Below, piece by piece: positions 45,227-55,496 of a stretch of DNA of 64,000 bases (its first letter is position 1; the number at the start of each line of letters is the position of its first letter). The stretch spans positions 496,001 to 560,000 of the forward strand of contig JAXLXE010000001.1 in NCBI GenBank assembly GCA_046328115.1. Reading direction: 5' to 3'. The DNA is from JAXLXE01 sp046328115 (GTDB lineage: Bacteria; Chloroflexota; UBA6077; JACCZL01). The notes under the pieces were generated by a model that did no database searches, was not told the DNA's origin, and saw only the letters and a list, made by a program, of their open reading frames with translations. Both the position numbers and the translations under genes were made by a program.

Positions 45227-45805
45227 GCAACGAATCCTGGCATGGGGATTTGCTGCCACACCAGATCTCCCCACGGCGGCGAAGGTGACCACATCAGCGC
45301 CAGCCGCTTCTGAACGCCCGCGCCGTCGGGAAACCCGGCGTGTCACCCTTGCCTCGAGTCGGGCCTGGACGGACTCCGGCGAGCGGGCGGTGGACGAGTG
45401 GCTGGGGCTGTTCGACGAGCCGTTGCCGGGAAATCTGGCGTGGGACCGGCTGGCACACTGGCCGCCACCGGGAGATCGCCGGCTCGAGCGACCGCGCACG
45501 GCGAGCGACTGGACTAGCCACGGCGTCGCTACCCTAAGCCACCCGGACACCCCACCGACAAAGACAACACGGCCCCACCGGGCGGCTCAATGTTCGTGGT
45601 GATCGGTAGCTCAAAGTTGCTGGCAATCGACAGCGGCGGGTGCGGCCGACCCTAGCCAGGACCCGTCCCACCGTAAGAGGCCAGAGGGCGGTGGATTACT
45701 TACCTTCTGTGTTTAGGGCTTATTCGACGGCGCCGGAGCAGCCGGCCGCTGACGCCCCGGCGGTCGCGCAGATGCCGTCAGTCCCGTTAGGAGCCACCAC
45801 CCGAT
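45227..45805. other. intergenic stretch with a possible IstB (IS21 helper) remnant
   Basis: About 580 bases with no intact gene. In the plus frame at about 45390-45465 the peptide VDEWLGLFDEPLPGNLAWDRLAH fits the C-terminal pattern of IstB ATPases (V-D-x-W ... P ... D-R-L-x-H). No upstream Walker motifs or partner transposase survive. Confidence 0.4.
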
Positions 45806-46006
45806 CTAGCCCGTCTGTAGCAGCACCTCCTGGAGGTTCGGCAATGTCGTGCGACGGGAGAGGTGTAACATCTCCACGCCAACGACCTCGCCCTGGTCGT
45901 TGAAATCCAGCACGACGCCCGGGGACACTTCCTCCGACCCGACGATCTTTGAGTCGTCCAGTCGCAGATAGAGCGCGTCGGCCTCTCGGTCGATGTTGAG
46001 TCTCAC
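45806..46006 (-). CDS. DUF2283 small protein (possible antitoxin)
   Basis: A 66-residue protein matching DUF2283: DREADALYLRLDDSKIVGSEEVSPGVVLDFNDQGEVVGVEML. Such proteins often follow DUF4258 genes in pairs that look like toxin-antitoxin modules. GTG start overlaps the stop of the upstream DUF4258 gene by four bases. Confidence 0.85.
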   Translation of the reverse strand: MRLNIDREADALYLRLDDSKIVGSEEVSPGVVLDFNDQGEVVGVEMLHLSRRTTLPNLQEVLLQTG

Positions 46007-46260
46007 GGGGGTAACCTCCTGGACGCCCGTGCGTCGAAGAACGCCGTGACGACCGTTATCGGATCGTGCGTGGGATTCACCACGACGCGAAGCACAAGAT
46101 TGCGAAACTCGGGGATCCTTCGAAGCCGGTGCTCAAGTGACCGGTCGCGCGCGTCCCGCTCGCGCCAGGCAGGATCATCGACGGTTCGGGCCAGCCATTC
46201 CGCGTGTATCTCCCGCTCGCGCAGAACGATTCTGGCGTGGTCTGTGAGCCGGTAACTCAC
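46003..46260 (-). CDS. DUF4258 small protein (possible toxin)
   Basis: An 85-residue protein with the DUF4258 layout: LTDHARIVLREREIHAEWLARTVDDP, then RRIPEFRNLVLRVVVNPTHDPITVVTAFFD. The fold is related to RelE/BrnT-type toxins in some analyses. First gene of a two-gene unit with DUF2283. No toxicity can be deduced from sequence alone. Confidence 0.8.
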   Translation of the reverse strand: MSYRLTDHARIVLREREIHAEWLARTVDDPAWRERDARDRSLEHRLRRIPEFRNLVLRVVVNPTHDPITVVTAFFDARASRRLPP

Positions 46261-46827
46261 ACGGCCGTCCCGCGCGCGATGCTCTCATCATCACCAGAAG
46301 CTCCCGCCAGTGCTTTGCGTCCGGGTACCTCACCGGGGATCGCACCGACGTCTCCGCAGTATCTCAGCACATGATCCGCGACAATGCTCCGGTCGCCTCG
46401 GTTGCGAAGCGGCAATGGTGTGCGAATTGCCGGCAACGCTGCCAGTCGGCCCGCGCGGCAAGCAAGCGACGGCACCCACTGTAGTCGATCGTTTTCGACA
46501 ACTCGCGTCGGGACCGCGTCAAGATCGTCACCACCTCGCACCTGATGTCGCAACAGTCCCGGCGCCGTCTCCAGCGCCCCCGTGATGATACTCGTCGTCG
46601 AGACGACAGCGTTACCGGTGGCGAAGCGTTGTGGGCGCGGGTGAGTGCGAACCGTCCGTTAGTAGGTAAGGGCGCCCGCGTTAGCGAGCGTGACCGCACG
46701 TAGGAACGCGCGCACCTGGGTGTGACCCTCCGTCACGGAGCGCGGAACTCCCGTGGCGGAAGATGGCCTCGATGGTGATGTGTACCGCGCCTGGGCCTGC
46801 CGATCTCGTCCGCCGTTGGGGGCGTCC
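46261..46827. other. degenerate intergenic stretch
   Basis: About 570 bases without a gene I can support. A plus-strand start at about 46583 gives only MILVVETTALPVAKRCGRG before a stop. It faintly recalls the start of PIN-domain toxins (MILVVDTSAL), but the rest is absent. Confidence 0.4.
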
Positions 46828-47244
46828 TTGACGCTGGCCGTTAGCGACTACTTCGACCATGAGGCGGACATCGGCGTGATCGGCCGCGGGCCTACGGTGG
46901 AGGATGCGCTGGTGGCGGCGGCTGGCGCCGTGTTCGCGATCATGGCCGACCCGGCGAGCATCCGTCCGGAGAGGCGGGTGGACGTGCGGTTCGAAGAGTC
47001 GGACGTGGAGCTTGCGATGGTGACGTGGCTGAACCTGCTCATCGGCGAGGCGCGGGCGCGCGGCTTGATCTTCGGCCGGTTCGAGCTGCGGCGGGAGGGC
47101 GATGCGTGGCTCGGGTCCGCCTGGGGAGAGCCGTGGCGATCGGGAATCGAGCGGGGTACCGAGGTGAAGGGGGCCACCCTCACGGCTCTTTCGGTCAACC
47201 AGACGGAAGATGGCTGGGACGCCCGATGCGTGGTGGACGTATGA
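46828..47244 (+). CDS. archease, activator of RtcB
   Basis: A 138-residue protein of the archease family, which promotes guanylation of RtcB and multiple turnover. Motifs: DYFDHEADIGVIGRGPTVEDALVAAAGAVFAIMADP, MVTWLNLLIGEARARGLIFGRFEL, and the C-terminal KGATLTALSVNQ with the final V-D-V. TTG 46828 gives the usual length of about 140 residues and has a G-rich ribosome site; an upstream GTG (46753) is possible. It is followed 25 bases later by rtcB, the known partner. Confidence 0.9.
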   Translation: MTLAVSDYFDHEADIGVIGRGPTVEDALVAAAGAVFAIMADPASIRPERRVDVRFEESDVELAMVTWLNLLIGEARARGLIFGRFELRREGDAWLGSAWGEPWRSGIERGTEVKGATLTALSVNQTEDGWDARCVVDV

Positions 47245-47269
47245 CGTTGGCCACGATGGGAGGCACGAG

Positions 47270-48703
47270 ATGGACCTGACGCGGCTCGTCAAAGTCGACG
47301 ACCACTGTTGGGAACTGCCGGCCGCGACGGGGTCGCGGCGTGGACCGGTGCGGCTGTACGGCAGCGCGGCGCTGATCGCGTCGATGGACGACAAGGTGCG
47401 GGAGCAGATCTCCAACGTGGCCTCGCTGCCCGGGCTGGTGGGCGCCGCGATGACGATGCCGGATGCCCATTGGGGTTACGGTTTCCCGATCGGCGGGGTG
47501 GCGGCGTTCGACGCGGCGCAGGGGGGCATCATCTCGGCGGGTGGCGTGGGGTTCGACATCTCGTGCGGCATCCGCTGTCTCCGCTCCAACGCCACCTGGG
47601 ACGAGCTTGCGCCGTTCGCACCGCGCCTGGCCGACGAACTCTTCGAGGCGATCCCGGCCGGGGTGGGCGAGGAGGGCGAGATCAAGCTGTCCGTGCGGGA
47701 ACTTGACGGGGTGCTGGAGCAAGGCGCGGAGTGGGCCGTGGCGCGGGGCTACGGTTCGCGGGAGGACCTGGAGTACGTTGAGGAGCGGGGGCGGATGAAG
47801 GGCGCCGAGCCGTCGCGGGTGTCCGATCTGGCGAAGCGGCGGCAGCGCGGGGAGATGGGCACGCTGGGCTCCGGCAACCACTATCTGGAGATCCAGGTGG
47901 TGGAGCGGATCTTCGACGCGGCCGCGGCCGCGGCGTTCGGACTGTTCGTGGGGCAGGTGCTGATCTCGATCCACTGCGGCTCGCGCGGCCTGGGGCACCA
48001 GATCGGCAGCGAGTACCTGGTGAGCATGGCGCAGGCGGCGAAGCGACTGGGCATCGAGCTTCCGGATCGGGAGCTGGCTTGCGCGCCGATCGATTCGGCG
48101 GAGGGTCGGCACTATCTGGGCGCGATGCGGGCGGGGATCAACTGCGCGCTGGCGAATCGCCAGATCCTGACGGGTCTGACGCGCGACGTGGTGCCCCGAG
48201 TGTGCCCGCGGGTGGAGCTGGAGACCCTGTTCGACGTCTCGCACAACACGTGCAAGGTGGAGGTGCATGCCGTTGACGGCGTGGACCGGACGCTGCACGT
48301 GCACCGCAAGGGAGCGACCCGGGCGTTCGGGCCAGGCCATCCAGATCTTCCGGAGCGGTACCGCGAGGTGGGCCAGCCGGTGATCATCGGGGGCAGCATG
48401 GGCACGGGCTCATACGTGCTGGTGGGCACTGCCGAGAGCGAGGCGCGGGCGTTCTCCTCGGCCTCGCATGGGGCCGGGCGATCGATGAGCCGACACGAGG
48501 CGCTCAAACACTGGCAGGGCCGCGCGCTGATCGACCAGCTCGCCGATCGCGGAATCCTGATCCGATCGAAGTCGATGCGCGGCGCGGCAGAGGAGGCGCC
48601 GGGCGCATACAAGGACGTGGACGAGGTGGCAGAGTCGACGGAGGCGGCGGGGCTCTCGCGGCGGGTGGCGCTACTCCGCCCGAAGGTGTGCGTGAAGGGC
48701 TGA
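47270..48703 (+). CDS. rtcB: RNA-splicing ligase RtcB
   Basis: GTP- and Mn-dependent ligase joining 2',3'-cyclic phosphate (or 3'-phosphate) and 5'-OH RNA ends. Motifs: MPDAHWGYGFPIGGVAAFD, GGVGFDISCGIRCL (metal-binding Asp and Cys), GSGNHYLEIQVV, SIHCGSRGLGHQIG, SHNTCKVEVH and SHGAGRSMSR, whose histidine is the guanylylated residue. 477 residues. ATG 47270 has GGGAGG upstream. A role in RNA repair is more likely than tRNA splicing in a bacterium. Confidence 0.97.
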   Translation: MDLTRLVKVDDHCWELPAATGSRRGPVRLYGSAALIASMDDKVREQISNVASLPGLVGAAMTMPDAHWGYGFPIGGVAAFDAAQGGIISAGGVGFDISCGIRCLRSNATWDELAPFAPRLADELFEAIPAGVGEEGEIKLSVRELDGVLEQGAEWAVARGYGSREDLEYVEERGRMKGAEPSRVSDLAKRRQRGEMGTLGSGNHYLEIQVVERIFDAAAAAAFGLFVGQVLISIHCGSRGLGHQIGSEYLVSMAQAAKRLGIELPDRELACAPIDSAEGRHYLGAMRAGINCALANRQILTGLTRDVVPRVCPRVELETLFDVSHNTCKVEVHAVDGVDRTLHVHRKGATRAFGPGHPDLPERYREVGQPVIIGGSMGTGSYVLVGTAESEARAFSSASHGAGRSMSRHEALKHWQGRALIDQLADRGILIRSKSMRGAAEEAPGAYKDVDEVAESTEAAGLSRRVALLRPKVCVKG

Positions 48704-48714
48704 GGAGGCGGGCG

Positions 48715-49440
48715 GTGACCGAACCTAGCTCAGCCGGCGAGACGCGGCTGACGCACGAGCCGACGGATGTGTTTCGCGATCGGGTGGACGCTGGTACGCG
48801 GCTGGCCGAGGAGATGGCGCGGCGGCCGCGGTTGGAGTGGCCGGACCTGGTGCTGGGCATCCCGCGTGGGGGCGTGGTGGTGGCGGCGGAGATCGCGCGC
48901 CGACTGGAGTTGGAGCTGGACGTGATCGTGGCCCGGAAGCTGGGCTCGCCGATCTCGGAGGAGCTTGCGATCGGGGCGGTGACAGCCAACGGCGGCCGAT
49001 TCCTCAACGAGGAAGTGATTCGCGAGCTCGGAGTGAGCCAGGAGTTCAAACGCTCGGAGACGCGGCGCCAGCGCGCGGCGGCCAGGCGGCGCGAGGCGTT
49101 GCTGCGGGGTGATCGACCCGCGAGATCGATTCGCGGGCGGCGAGTGCTGGTTGTGGACGATGGGCTGGCGACGGGCTCCACGATGCTGGCGGCGGTGCGG
49201 TCGGTGGCCAGACAGGAGCCGGCCTGGATCGTGGTGGCGGTGCCGGTGGGCTCGCCGGAAGCGTGCGCAACGCTGCGGGCCGAGCTGACCGGCCGCGGTG
49301 AGGTGCTGTGTCTGCTGGAACCGGATCCGTTCTGGGCGGTAGGCGTGCACTACGCGCGGTTCGACCAGACGGAGGACGAGGAAGTCCGGCTGCTGCTCGA
49401 GGAGGCCCGGGTTCGGCACGCGGCGGGTGAAAGCCGATGA
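48715..49440 (+). CDS. phosphoribosyltransferase-fold protein
   Basis: A 241-residue type I PRTase-fold protein. PRPP-loop motif RRVLVVDDGLATGSTMLAAVRS; N-terminal VLGIPRGGVVVAAEIARRLELELDVIVARKLGSP matches the group often annotated as putative phosphoribosyltransferase. GTG 48715 follows GAGGAGG and lies 11 bases after rtcB. Its stop overlaps polX. The substrate cannot be predicted; linkage to rtcB and polX hints at a nucleic-acid repair context (inference). Confidence 0.88.
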   Translation: MTEPSSAGETRLTHEPTDVFRDRVDAGTRLAEEMARRPRLEWPDLVLGIPRGGVVVAAEIARRLELELDVIVARKLGSPISEELAIGAVTANGGRFLNEEVIRELGVSQEFKRSETRRQRAAARRREALLRGDRPARSIRGRRVLVVDDGLATGSTMLAAVRSVARQEPAWIVVAVPVGSPEACATLRAELTGRGEVLCLLEPDPFWAVGVHYARFDQTEDEEVRLLLEEARVRHAAGESR

Positions 49441-51167
49441 CGCGGCGGAACGAGGAGGTGGCCCGGGTGCTCGAGAGCATCGCGGAGCTGCTGGCGCTCG
49501 AGGGCGAGCCGAACGCGTTCCGCATCAGGGCCTACGAGGAGGCGGCGCGAGCGATCGGATCGCTGGCGGAGGACATCGACGGCGTGCACCGAGCGGGGCG
49601 GCTGGACGACATCCCCCACGTGGGCGAGTCGATCGCGGCCAAGGTGGCGGAGTACCTGGACACGGGGCACCTGCGCTACCTGGAGCGGCTGGAGAAGCTG
49701 GCGCCTGAAGCCCCGGTGGAGCTCCTGCAGGTGCCGGGCATCGGACCCGCGCGGGCGCGGCTGCTGGCCGAGAAGCTGGGCATCTCGACCGTGCGCCAGC
49801 TCGCGCGGGCGGCCCACGAGCACCAGCTCCGGCGTGTGCCGGGGTTCGGGGAGAAGAGCGAGGAACGAATCGCCCGCGAGGCAGAGCGGAGCGTGGAGCG
49901 GGGCCAGCGGATGCTGCTGGCCGAGGCGCTGCCGGCCGCGGAGGAGGTGGTGCGGCTGCTCCGGCGGTGTCCGGCTGCCCTTGCGGTGGAGCCGGCCGGC
50001 AGTATCCGCCGGATGCGCGAGACGATCGGCGACATCGACGTGCTAGTCTCTTCGGAGCGGCCGGCCGACGTGGTCAAGGCGTTCACCGCGCTGCCGATCG
50101 TGAAGGAGGTGATCTCGAGCGGGTCTACCCGCTGCTCGGTGCTGCGGACGGACAACCTGCAGATCGACCTGCGGGTGGTGAGCCCGGAGCAATACGGCTC
50201 AGCGCTCCAGTACTTCACGGGCTCGAAGGACCACAACATCGCGCTCCGCTCGCTGGCCATCGAACGGGGTTGGAAGCTGTCCGAGTACGGGTTGTTCGAC
50301 GAGCGCGGACGGCGGATCGCGGGCGACACGGAGGAGGAGATCTACCGCGCGCTGGGACTGGACTGCATGCCGCCGGAGCTGCGAGAGAACCGGGGCGAAC
50401 TGGCGGCGGCGCGGAATCACGCGTTGCCCGCGGTGGTCGCGGTGGACGATCTACGGGGCGACCTGCACGTCCACACGAACTGGAGCGACGGGCACGATGC
50501 GCTGGGACGGATGGCGCAGGGCGCGATTGCCAGGGGGTACGAGTACGTCGCGATCACGGACCACTCGCGGTCGCTGCGGGTGGCGCGCGGCCTGACGGTG
50601 GAGCGGCTGCAGGCCCAGCGGCGCGCGATCGACGACCTCAACGAACGCTACGCGCCGTTCCGCGTGCTGCAGGGCGCTGAGATAGACGTGCTGGCGGACG
50701 GATCGCTGGACTACCCGGACGAGGTGCTGGCGAGCCTGGACGTGGTGACGGTATCCGTGCACAGCGGGTTTGGCCAGCCGCGCGACGTGATGACGGAGCG
50801 TATCCTGAAGGCGATCCGGCACCCGCTGGTGCACGTGCTGAACCACCCCACGGGGCGGTTGATCCGCCGTCGGTCGGCCTACGACGTGGATCTGGAGACG
50901 GTGATCCGCGCGGCCGCCGAGGCGGGCGTGACTCTGGAGATCGATGGCCAGGCGGAGCGGCTGGATCTGAACGACCTGGGCGCGCGGCTGGCAATCGAGG
51001 CGGGCGCCCGCCTGGTGTGCAACAGCGACGCGCACTCCGCCTATCAACTGGATCTGGTGCGGTACGCGGTGGCGATGGCACGGCGCGGCTGGGTTGAACC
51101 GAAGCACGTGTTGAACACGCTGCCCCTGGGCGCGCTGATGGCGACGCTGCGGGCGAGGCGGGGCTAG
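49437..51167 (+). CDS. polX: family X DNA polymerase with PHP 3'-5' exonuclease domain
   Basis: A 576-residue repair polymerase. Order: 8-kDa-like helix-hairpin-helix part (FRIRAYEEAARAIGSLAEDI; VPGIGPARARLLAEKLGI), polymerase palm with EPAGSIRRMRETIGDIDVLV and QIDLRVVSPEQYGSALQYFTGSKDHN, then the PHP domain starting GDLHVHTNWSDGHDALG and including AITDHSRSL and CNSDAHSAYQ. Usual length for bacterial PolX, which acts in base-excision or gap repair. ATG overlaps the stop of the phosphoribosyltransferase gene; the 3' end overlaps phzF by four bases. Confidence 0.97.
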   Translation: MTRRNEEVARVLESIAELLALEGEPNAFRIRAYEEAARAIGSLAEDIDGVHRAGRLDDIPHVGESIAAKVAEYLDTGHLRYLERLEKLAPEAPVELLQVPGIGPARARLLAEKLGISTVRQLARAAHEHQLRRVPGFGEKSEERIAREAERSVERGQRMLLAEALPAAEEVVRLLRRCPAALAVEPAGSIRRMRETIGDIDVLVSSERPADVVKAFTALPIVKEVISSGSTRCSVLRTDNLQIDLRVVSPEQYGSALQYFTGSKDHNIALRSLAIERGWKLSEYGLFDERGRRIAGDTEEEIYRALGLDCMPPELRENRGELAAARNHALPAVVAVDDLRGDLHVHTNWSDGHDALGRMAQGAIARGYEYVAITDHSRSLRVARGLTVERLQAQRRAIDDLNERYAPFRVLQGAEIDVLADGSLDYPDEVLASLDVVTVSVHSGFGQPRDVMTERILKAIRHPLVHVLNHPTGRLIRRRSAYDVDLETVIRAAAEAGVTLEIDGQAERLDLNDLGARLAIEAGARLVCNSDAHSAYQLDLVRYAVAMARRGWVEPKHVLNTLPLGALMATLRARRG

Positions 51168-52090
51168 CCGGGCAGTTCGATCACGCCGCTGGCCAGGAGC
51201 ACGGCGGAGCCGCCGATCCGCACGCGCTGGATACTGTGGCCGTCGGACTCGACGGAGACGTGGAGCGTGCTAGGCCGGCCCATCTTGACACCCTGACGGT
51301 TCGTCATGTGGCGAGCGCGCTCGGGCGAGACGACGCCATGGTGCACGAGGTAACAGCCGAGGGGTCCATTGGCGTTGCCGGTAGCCGGATCCTCCGCTAC
51401 ACCGAAGCCGAGCATGCGGGCGTAAGCGGTGGCGCCGTCCTCCCCCGTCTCGGTGGAGAACACCATGACGCCGCGGCGGATCAGCCCGGCGGCGTCGATC
51501 AGCGAGCCCATCGCCTCGCGGTGGAGCACGGCACGATCGACGATCTCCCGTCGCGTGATCGGGACCATGAGGAAGGGGGCACCACAGGAGACCTGCTGGA
51601 CCGGCAGTCCGGTGGAGCGGATGTCGTCTTCGCGGATGCTGAGGGCAGCGGCCACGGCAGCCATGTCGGCGATGGGCGGCGAGAGCTCGGGCGGGAGCTG
51701 CTCCATCCAGACGAACTGGAGGCGGTCAGCGGCCCACTGAAGCTCAAATGGCGTGGGGCCGATGCCGAGCTCGAGCACGACGCGCCGGCGGCCGTGCGGG
51801 ACGAGGCCCTGCGCCGCGAGGCCGAAGATGGTTCCAATGGAGGGGTGGCCGGCGACGGGAATTTCGCGGTCGAGGTTGAGGGCGAAGATTCGAACGCGGA
51901 AGTCAGCCTGGGCGACGGTTGGCGGGAAGACGAAGGTGGTCTCGGAGTAACCCATCTCGCGGGAGAGGGCCATCATCTGCTCGGTGGTGAGGTCGCGAGG
52001 GTCGAGGAAGACAACGAGCTGGTTGCCGGTGAGCGGCGTGTCCGTGAAGACATCCAGGTGGAGATACCGATATGCCTGGAGCTCTGGCAA
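51164..52090 (-). CDS. PhzF-family isomerase-like protein
   Basis: A 308-residue protein of the PhzF/DAP-epimerase fold. Diagnostic parts: VFTDTPLTGNQLVVFLDPRDLTTEQM, REMGYSETTFVF (the conserved glutamate of PhzF), VAGHPSIGT, and the C-terminal EDPATGNANGPLGCYLV. Characterised members isomerise small aromatic acids, but most are of unknown substrate. The start is TTG 52090, preceded by GGGAGG at six bases. Transcribed from a leader of about 300 bases containing an intrinsic terminator. Confidence 0.9.
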   Translation of the reverse strand: MPELQAYRYLHLDVFTDTPLTGNQLVVFLDPRDLTTEQMMALSREMGYSETTFVFPPTVAQADFRVRIFALNLDREIPVAGHPSIGTIFGLAAQGLVPHGRRRVVLELGIGPTPFELQWAADRLQFVWMEQLPPELSPPIADMAAVAAALSIREDDIRSTGLPVQQVSCGAPFLMVPITRREIVDRAVLHREAMGSLIDAAGLIRRGVMVFSTETGEDGATAYARMLGFGVAEDPATGNANGPLGCYLVHHGVVSPERARHMTNRQGVKMGRPSTLHVSVESDGHSIQRVRIGGSAVLLASGVIELPG

Positions 52091-52137
52091 TGCGTGCCTC
52101 CCAGGGAGGGTGGACCGCGCGAACGGCGCACGGCAAC

Positions 52138-52164
52138 AAAAAAAGCCGCGGCCGCTGCCGCGAC
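52138..52164 (-). terminator. intrinsic terminator inside the phzF leader
   Basis: On the minus strand an 8-bp stem (52157-52164 with 52145-52152, one G-U pair) with loop AGCG is followed by seven T residues (52138-52144). It lies about 50 bases before the phzF start, so read-through must be controlled or partial. Confidence 0.8.
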
Positions 52165-52408
52165 TTGCCGACCTTCAGTCTGTTATAGACACCAGCGCAC
52201 CGGCCCTTGGCCAGCTACGGCTCGTTATCGAGCCAGGGGACGTCGCCGCGTCCGGCCGATTCCTCAACAGGGGCTCGGCGGAACTGGTACTCCGTCCGCA
52301 CTCCACGCCTTCGAGTGTTAGCTTTTCTGCCGTTACAGGCCGGTGCGTGGGCTCTGGACTCCAACCCCTCGGTCTATTTCATCGCCTCCTTTCTTCACTT
52401 CAATTTTA
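52165..52408 (-). promoter_or_regulatory. candidate cis-regulatory RNA leader of phzF, unknown class
   Basis: An extended -10 box TGGTAAAAT (about 52400-52408, minus strand) could start a transcript that runs some 250 bases into the terminator above. Near its start AGGAGG and ATG-AAA-TAG (52374-52390) form a two-codon reading frame, though only two bases separate them. Internal hairpins include a 6-bp stem with TTAT/ATAA loop (52219-52234) and a 4-bp stem at 52178-52190. No known riboswitch signature was recognised. No gene is seen on either strand in the 600-base gap 52091-52692. Confidence 0.4.
52295..52321. promoter_or_regulatory. CIRCE-like inverted repeat
   Basis: TCCGCACTC, nine bases, GAGTGTTAG. 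This matches the HrcA operator (TTAGCACTC-N9-GAGTGCTAA) at 7 of 9 positions in each half with the exact nine-base spacing. It lies 372 bases upstream of the operon that contains a groEL, and also inside the phzF leader. Either association, or chance, is possible. Confidence 0.35.
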
Positions 52409-52692
52409 CCACCTGCACGAGGGTGTGGTTTGAATGGGGGGGGCGTGCGCGGGGGTTCCGCGGGTGGTCTGTTAGCCCGTGGATCGGCGGGCACGCCGCA
52501 ACGTGACACGGGTCTCCACGGTCGCGGGGAGGACAAGGTGGGCGTGTGCGAGCGCCTGAGGGTTGGGTTGGCGAACGTTTACCGGCCGGTGACCTCCGGA
52601 CACCCGAGCCGCAACCATCTGTCGCAATCATGGAGCCGGGCGGTTGCAGCGACCGCGCCTGACGCGATCGCACAAAGGGTGGAAGCCAGGTC

Positions 52693-54479
<1,787 letters not shown>

Positions 54480-54480
<1 letters not shown>

Positions 54481-55496
54481 TGTCGGCACCATTTGCCGTG
54501 CCCAAGGGCGACTCGTCGCGGCGGGGGGTGAGTCGGGACCACGGCCTGCACCTGCTGCGTGAGATGCTGCGGATCCGTCGATTCGAGGAGAAGTGCATCG
54601 AGCTGTACAGCGCGGCGACGATTCGCGGTTTTCTCCACGTGTACATCGGCGAGGAAGCGGTGGCGGTTGGCGTGATGCAGTCGCTCCGCCCCGAAGACGC
54701 CGTGGTGACCACCTACCGAGAGCACGGCCACGCGCTGGCCAGGGGCATCGCGGCCGGCCCGCTGATGGCCGAGATGTACGGCAAGGAGGCGGGTTGCAGC
54801 CGCGGACGCGGCGGCTCGATGCACGTCTTTGACGCCGCGACGCGCTTCTACGGTGGCAGCGCGATCGTGGGCGGCGGCCTGCCGCTGGCGGTTGGACTGG
54901 CGCTGGCGGACAAGATGCAGGGTCGTCAGACCGTGACAGCCTGTTTCTTTGGCGACGGCGCCGTGGCCGAGGGCGAGTTCCACGAGTCTATGAATTTGGC
55001 CGCCCTGTGGAGGCTGCCGGTGCTGTTCTGCTGCGAGAACAACCTCTATGCGATGGGGACGGCGCTGGACCGCGCCCAGGCGCAGATCGACGTGGCTTCG
55101 AAGGCGGCCGCGTACGCGATGCCCGGGGAGGCGGTGGACGGGATGGACGTGCTCGCGGTGGAGGCTGCCGCCAGAAGCGCCGTGGAGGCCGTCCGCAATG
55201 GCGAGGGTCCAAGGCTGCTGGAGCTCCGTACGTATCGCTTCCGGGCCCACTCGATGTACGACCCGGAGCTCTACCGATCCAAAGAGGAAGTGGACGCCTG
55301 GCGGGGTCGCGACCCGCTGGTGACCTTCCCAGAGGAGCTGACCGAGTACGGGCTGCTCGACGAGGCGGACCACGCGCGGCTGGACTCAGAGGTCGCGGCG
55401 GAGGTGGAGGCCGCCGTGGCGTTCGCCGAGGCTGCGCCGTGGGAGCCGGTTGGTGACTTGACGCGCTTCGTCTATTCGGAGGCTGGTGCATCGTGA
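54480..55496 (+). CDS. 2-oxoacid dehydrogenase E1 component, alpha subunit
   Basis: Thiamine-diphosphate subunit of a pyruvate/branched-chain/acetoin-type dehydrogenase. ThDP motif FFGDGAVAEGEFHESMNLAALWRLPVLFCCENNLYAMGT, and the phosphorylation-loop-like YRFRAHSMYDPE. 338 residues from ATG 54480. It overlaps the CoA ligase and E1 beta genes. Pyruvate is the likeliest substrate, but acetoin (AcoA-type) cannot be excluded. Confidence 0.94.

Noticed and set aside
46257..46699. Possible PIN-domain toxin or minus-strand genes between the DUF4258 gene and archease
   Set aside because: Only a 19-residue PIN-like start is visible, with no acidic catalytic positions; the minus-strand frames show no family pattern.
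52107..52119. AGGGTGGACCGCG on the plus strand, close to the T-box antiterminator consensus
   Set aside because: It lacks one base of the 14-base box, has no Stem I elements upstream (that sequence is phzF coding) and no plus-strand terminator follows. Chance match.
51236..52321. 361-residue plus-strand open frame opposite phzF
   Set aside because: Shadow with low-complexity Gly/Glu/Asp composition.
52138..52410. Leader region as RNase P RNA, tmRNA or SRP RNA
   Set aside because: None of the conserved cores (such as GAGGAAAGTCC for RNase P or a TTCGA-CCA end for tmRNA) is present.
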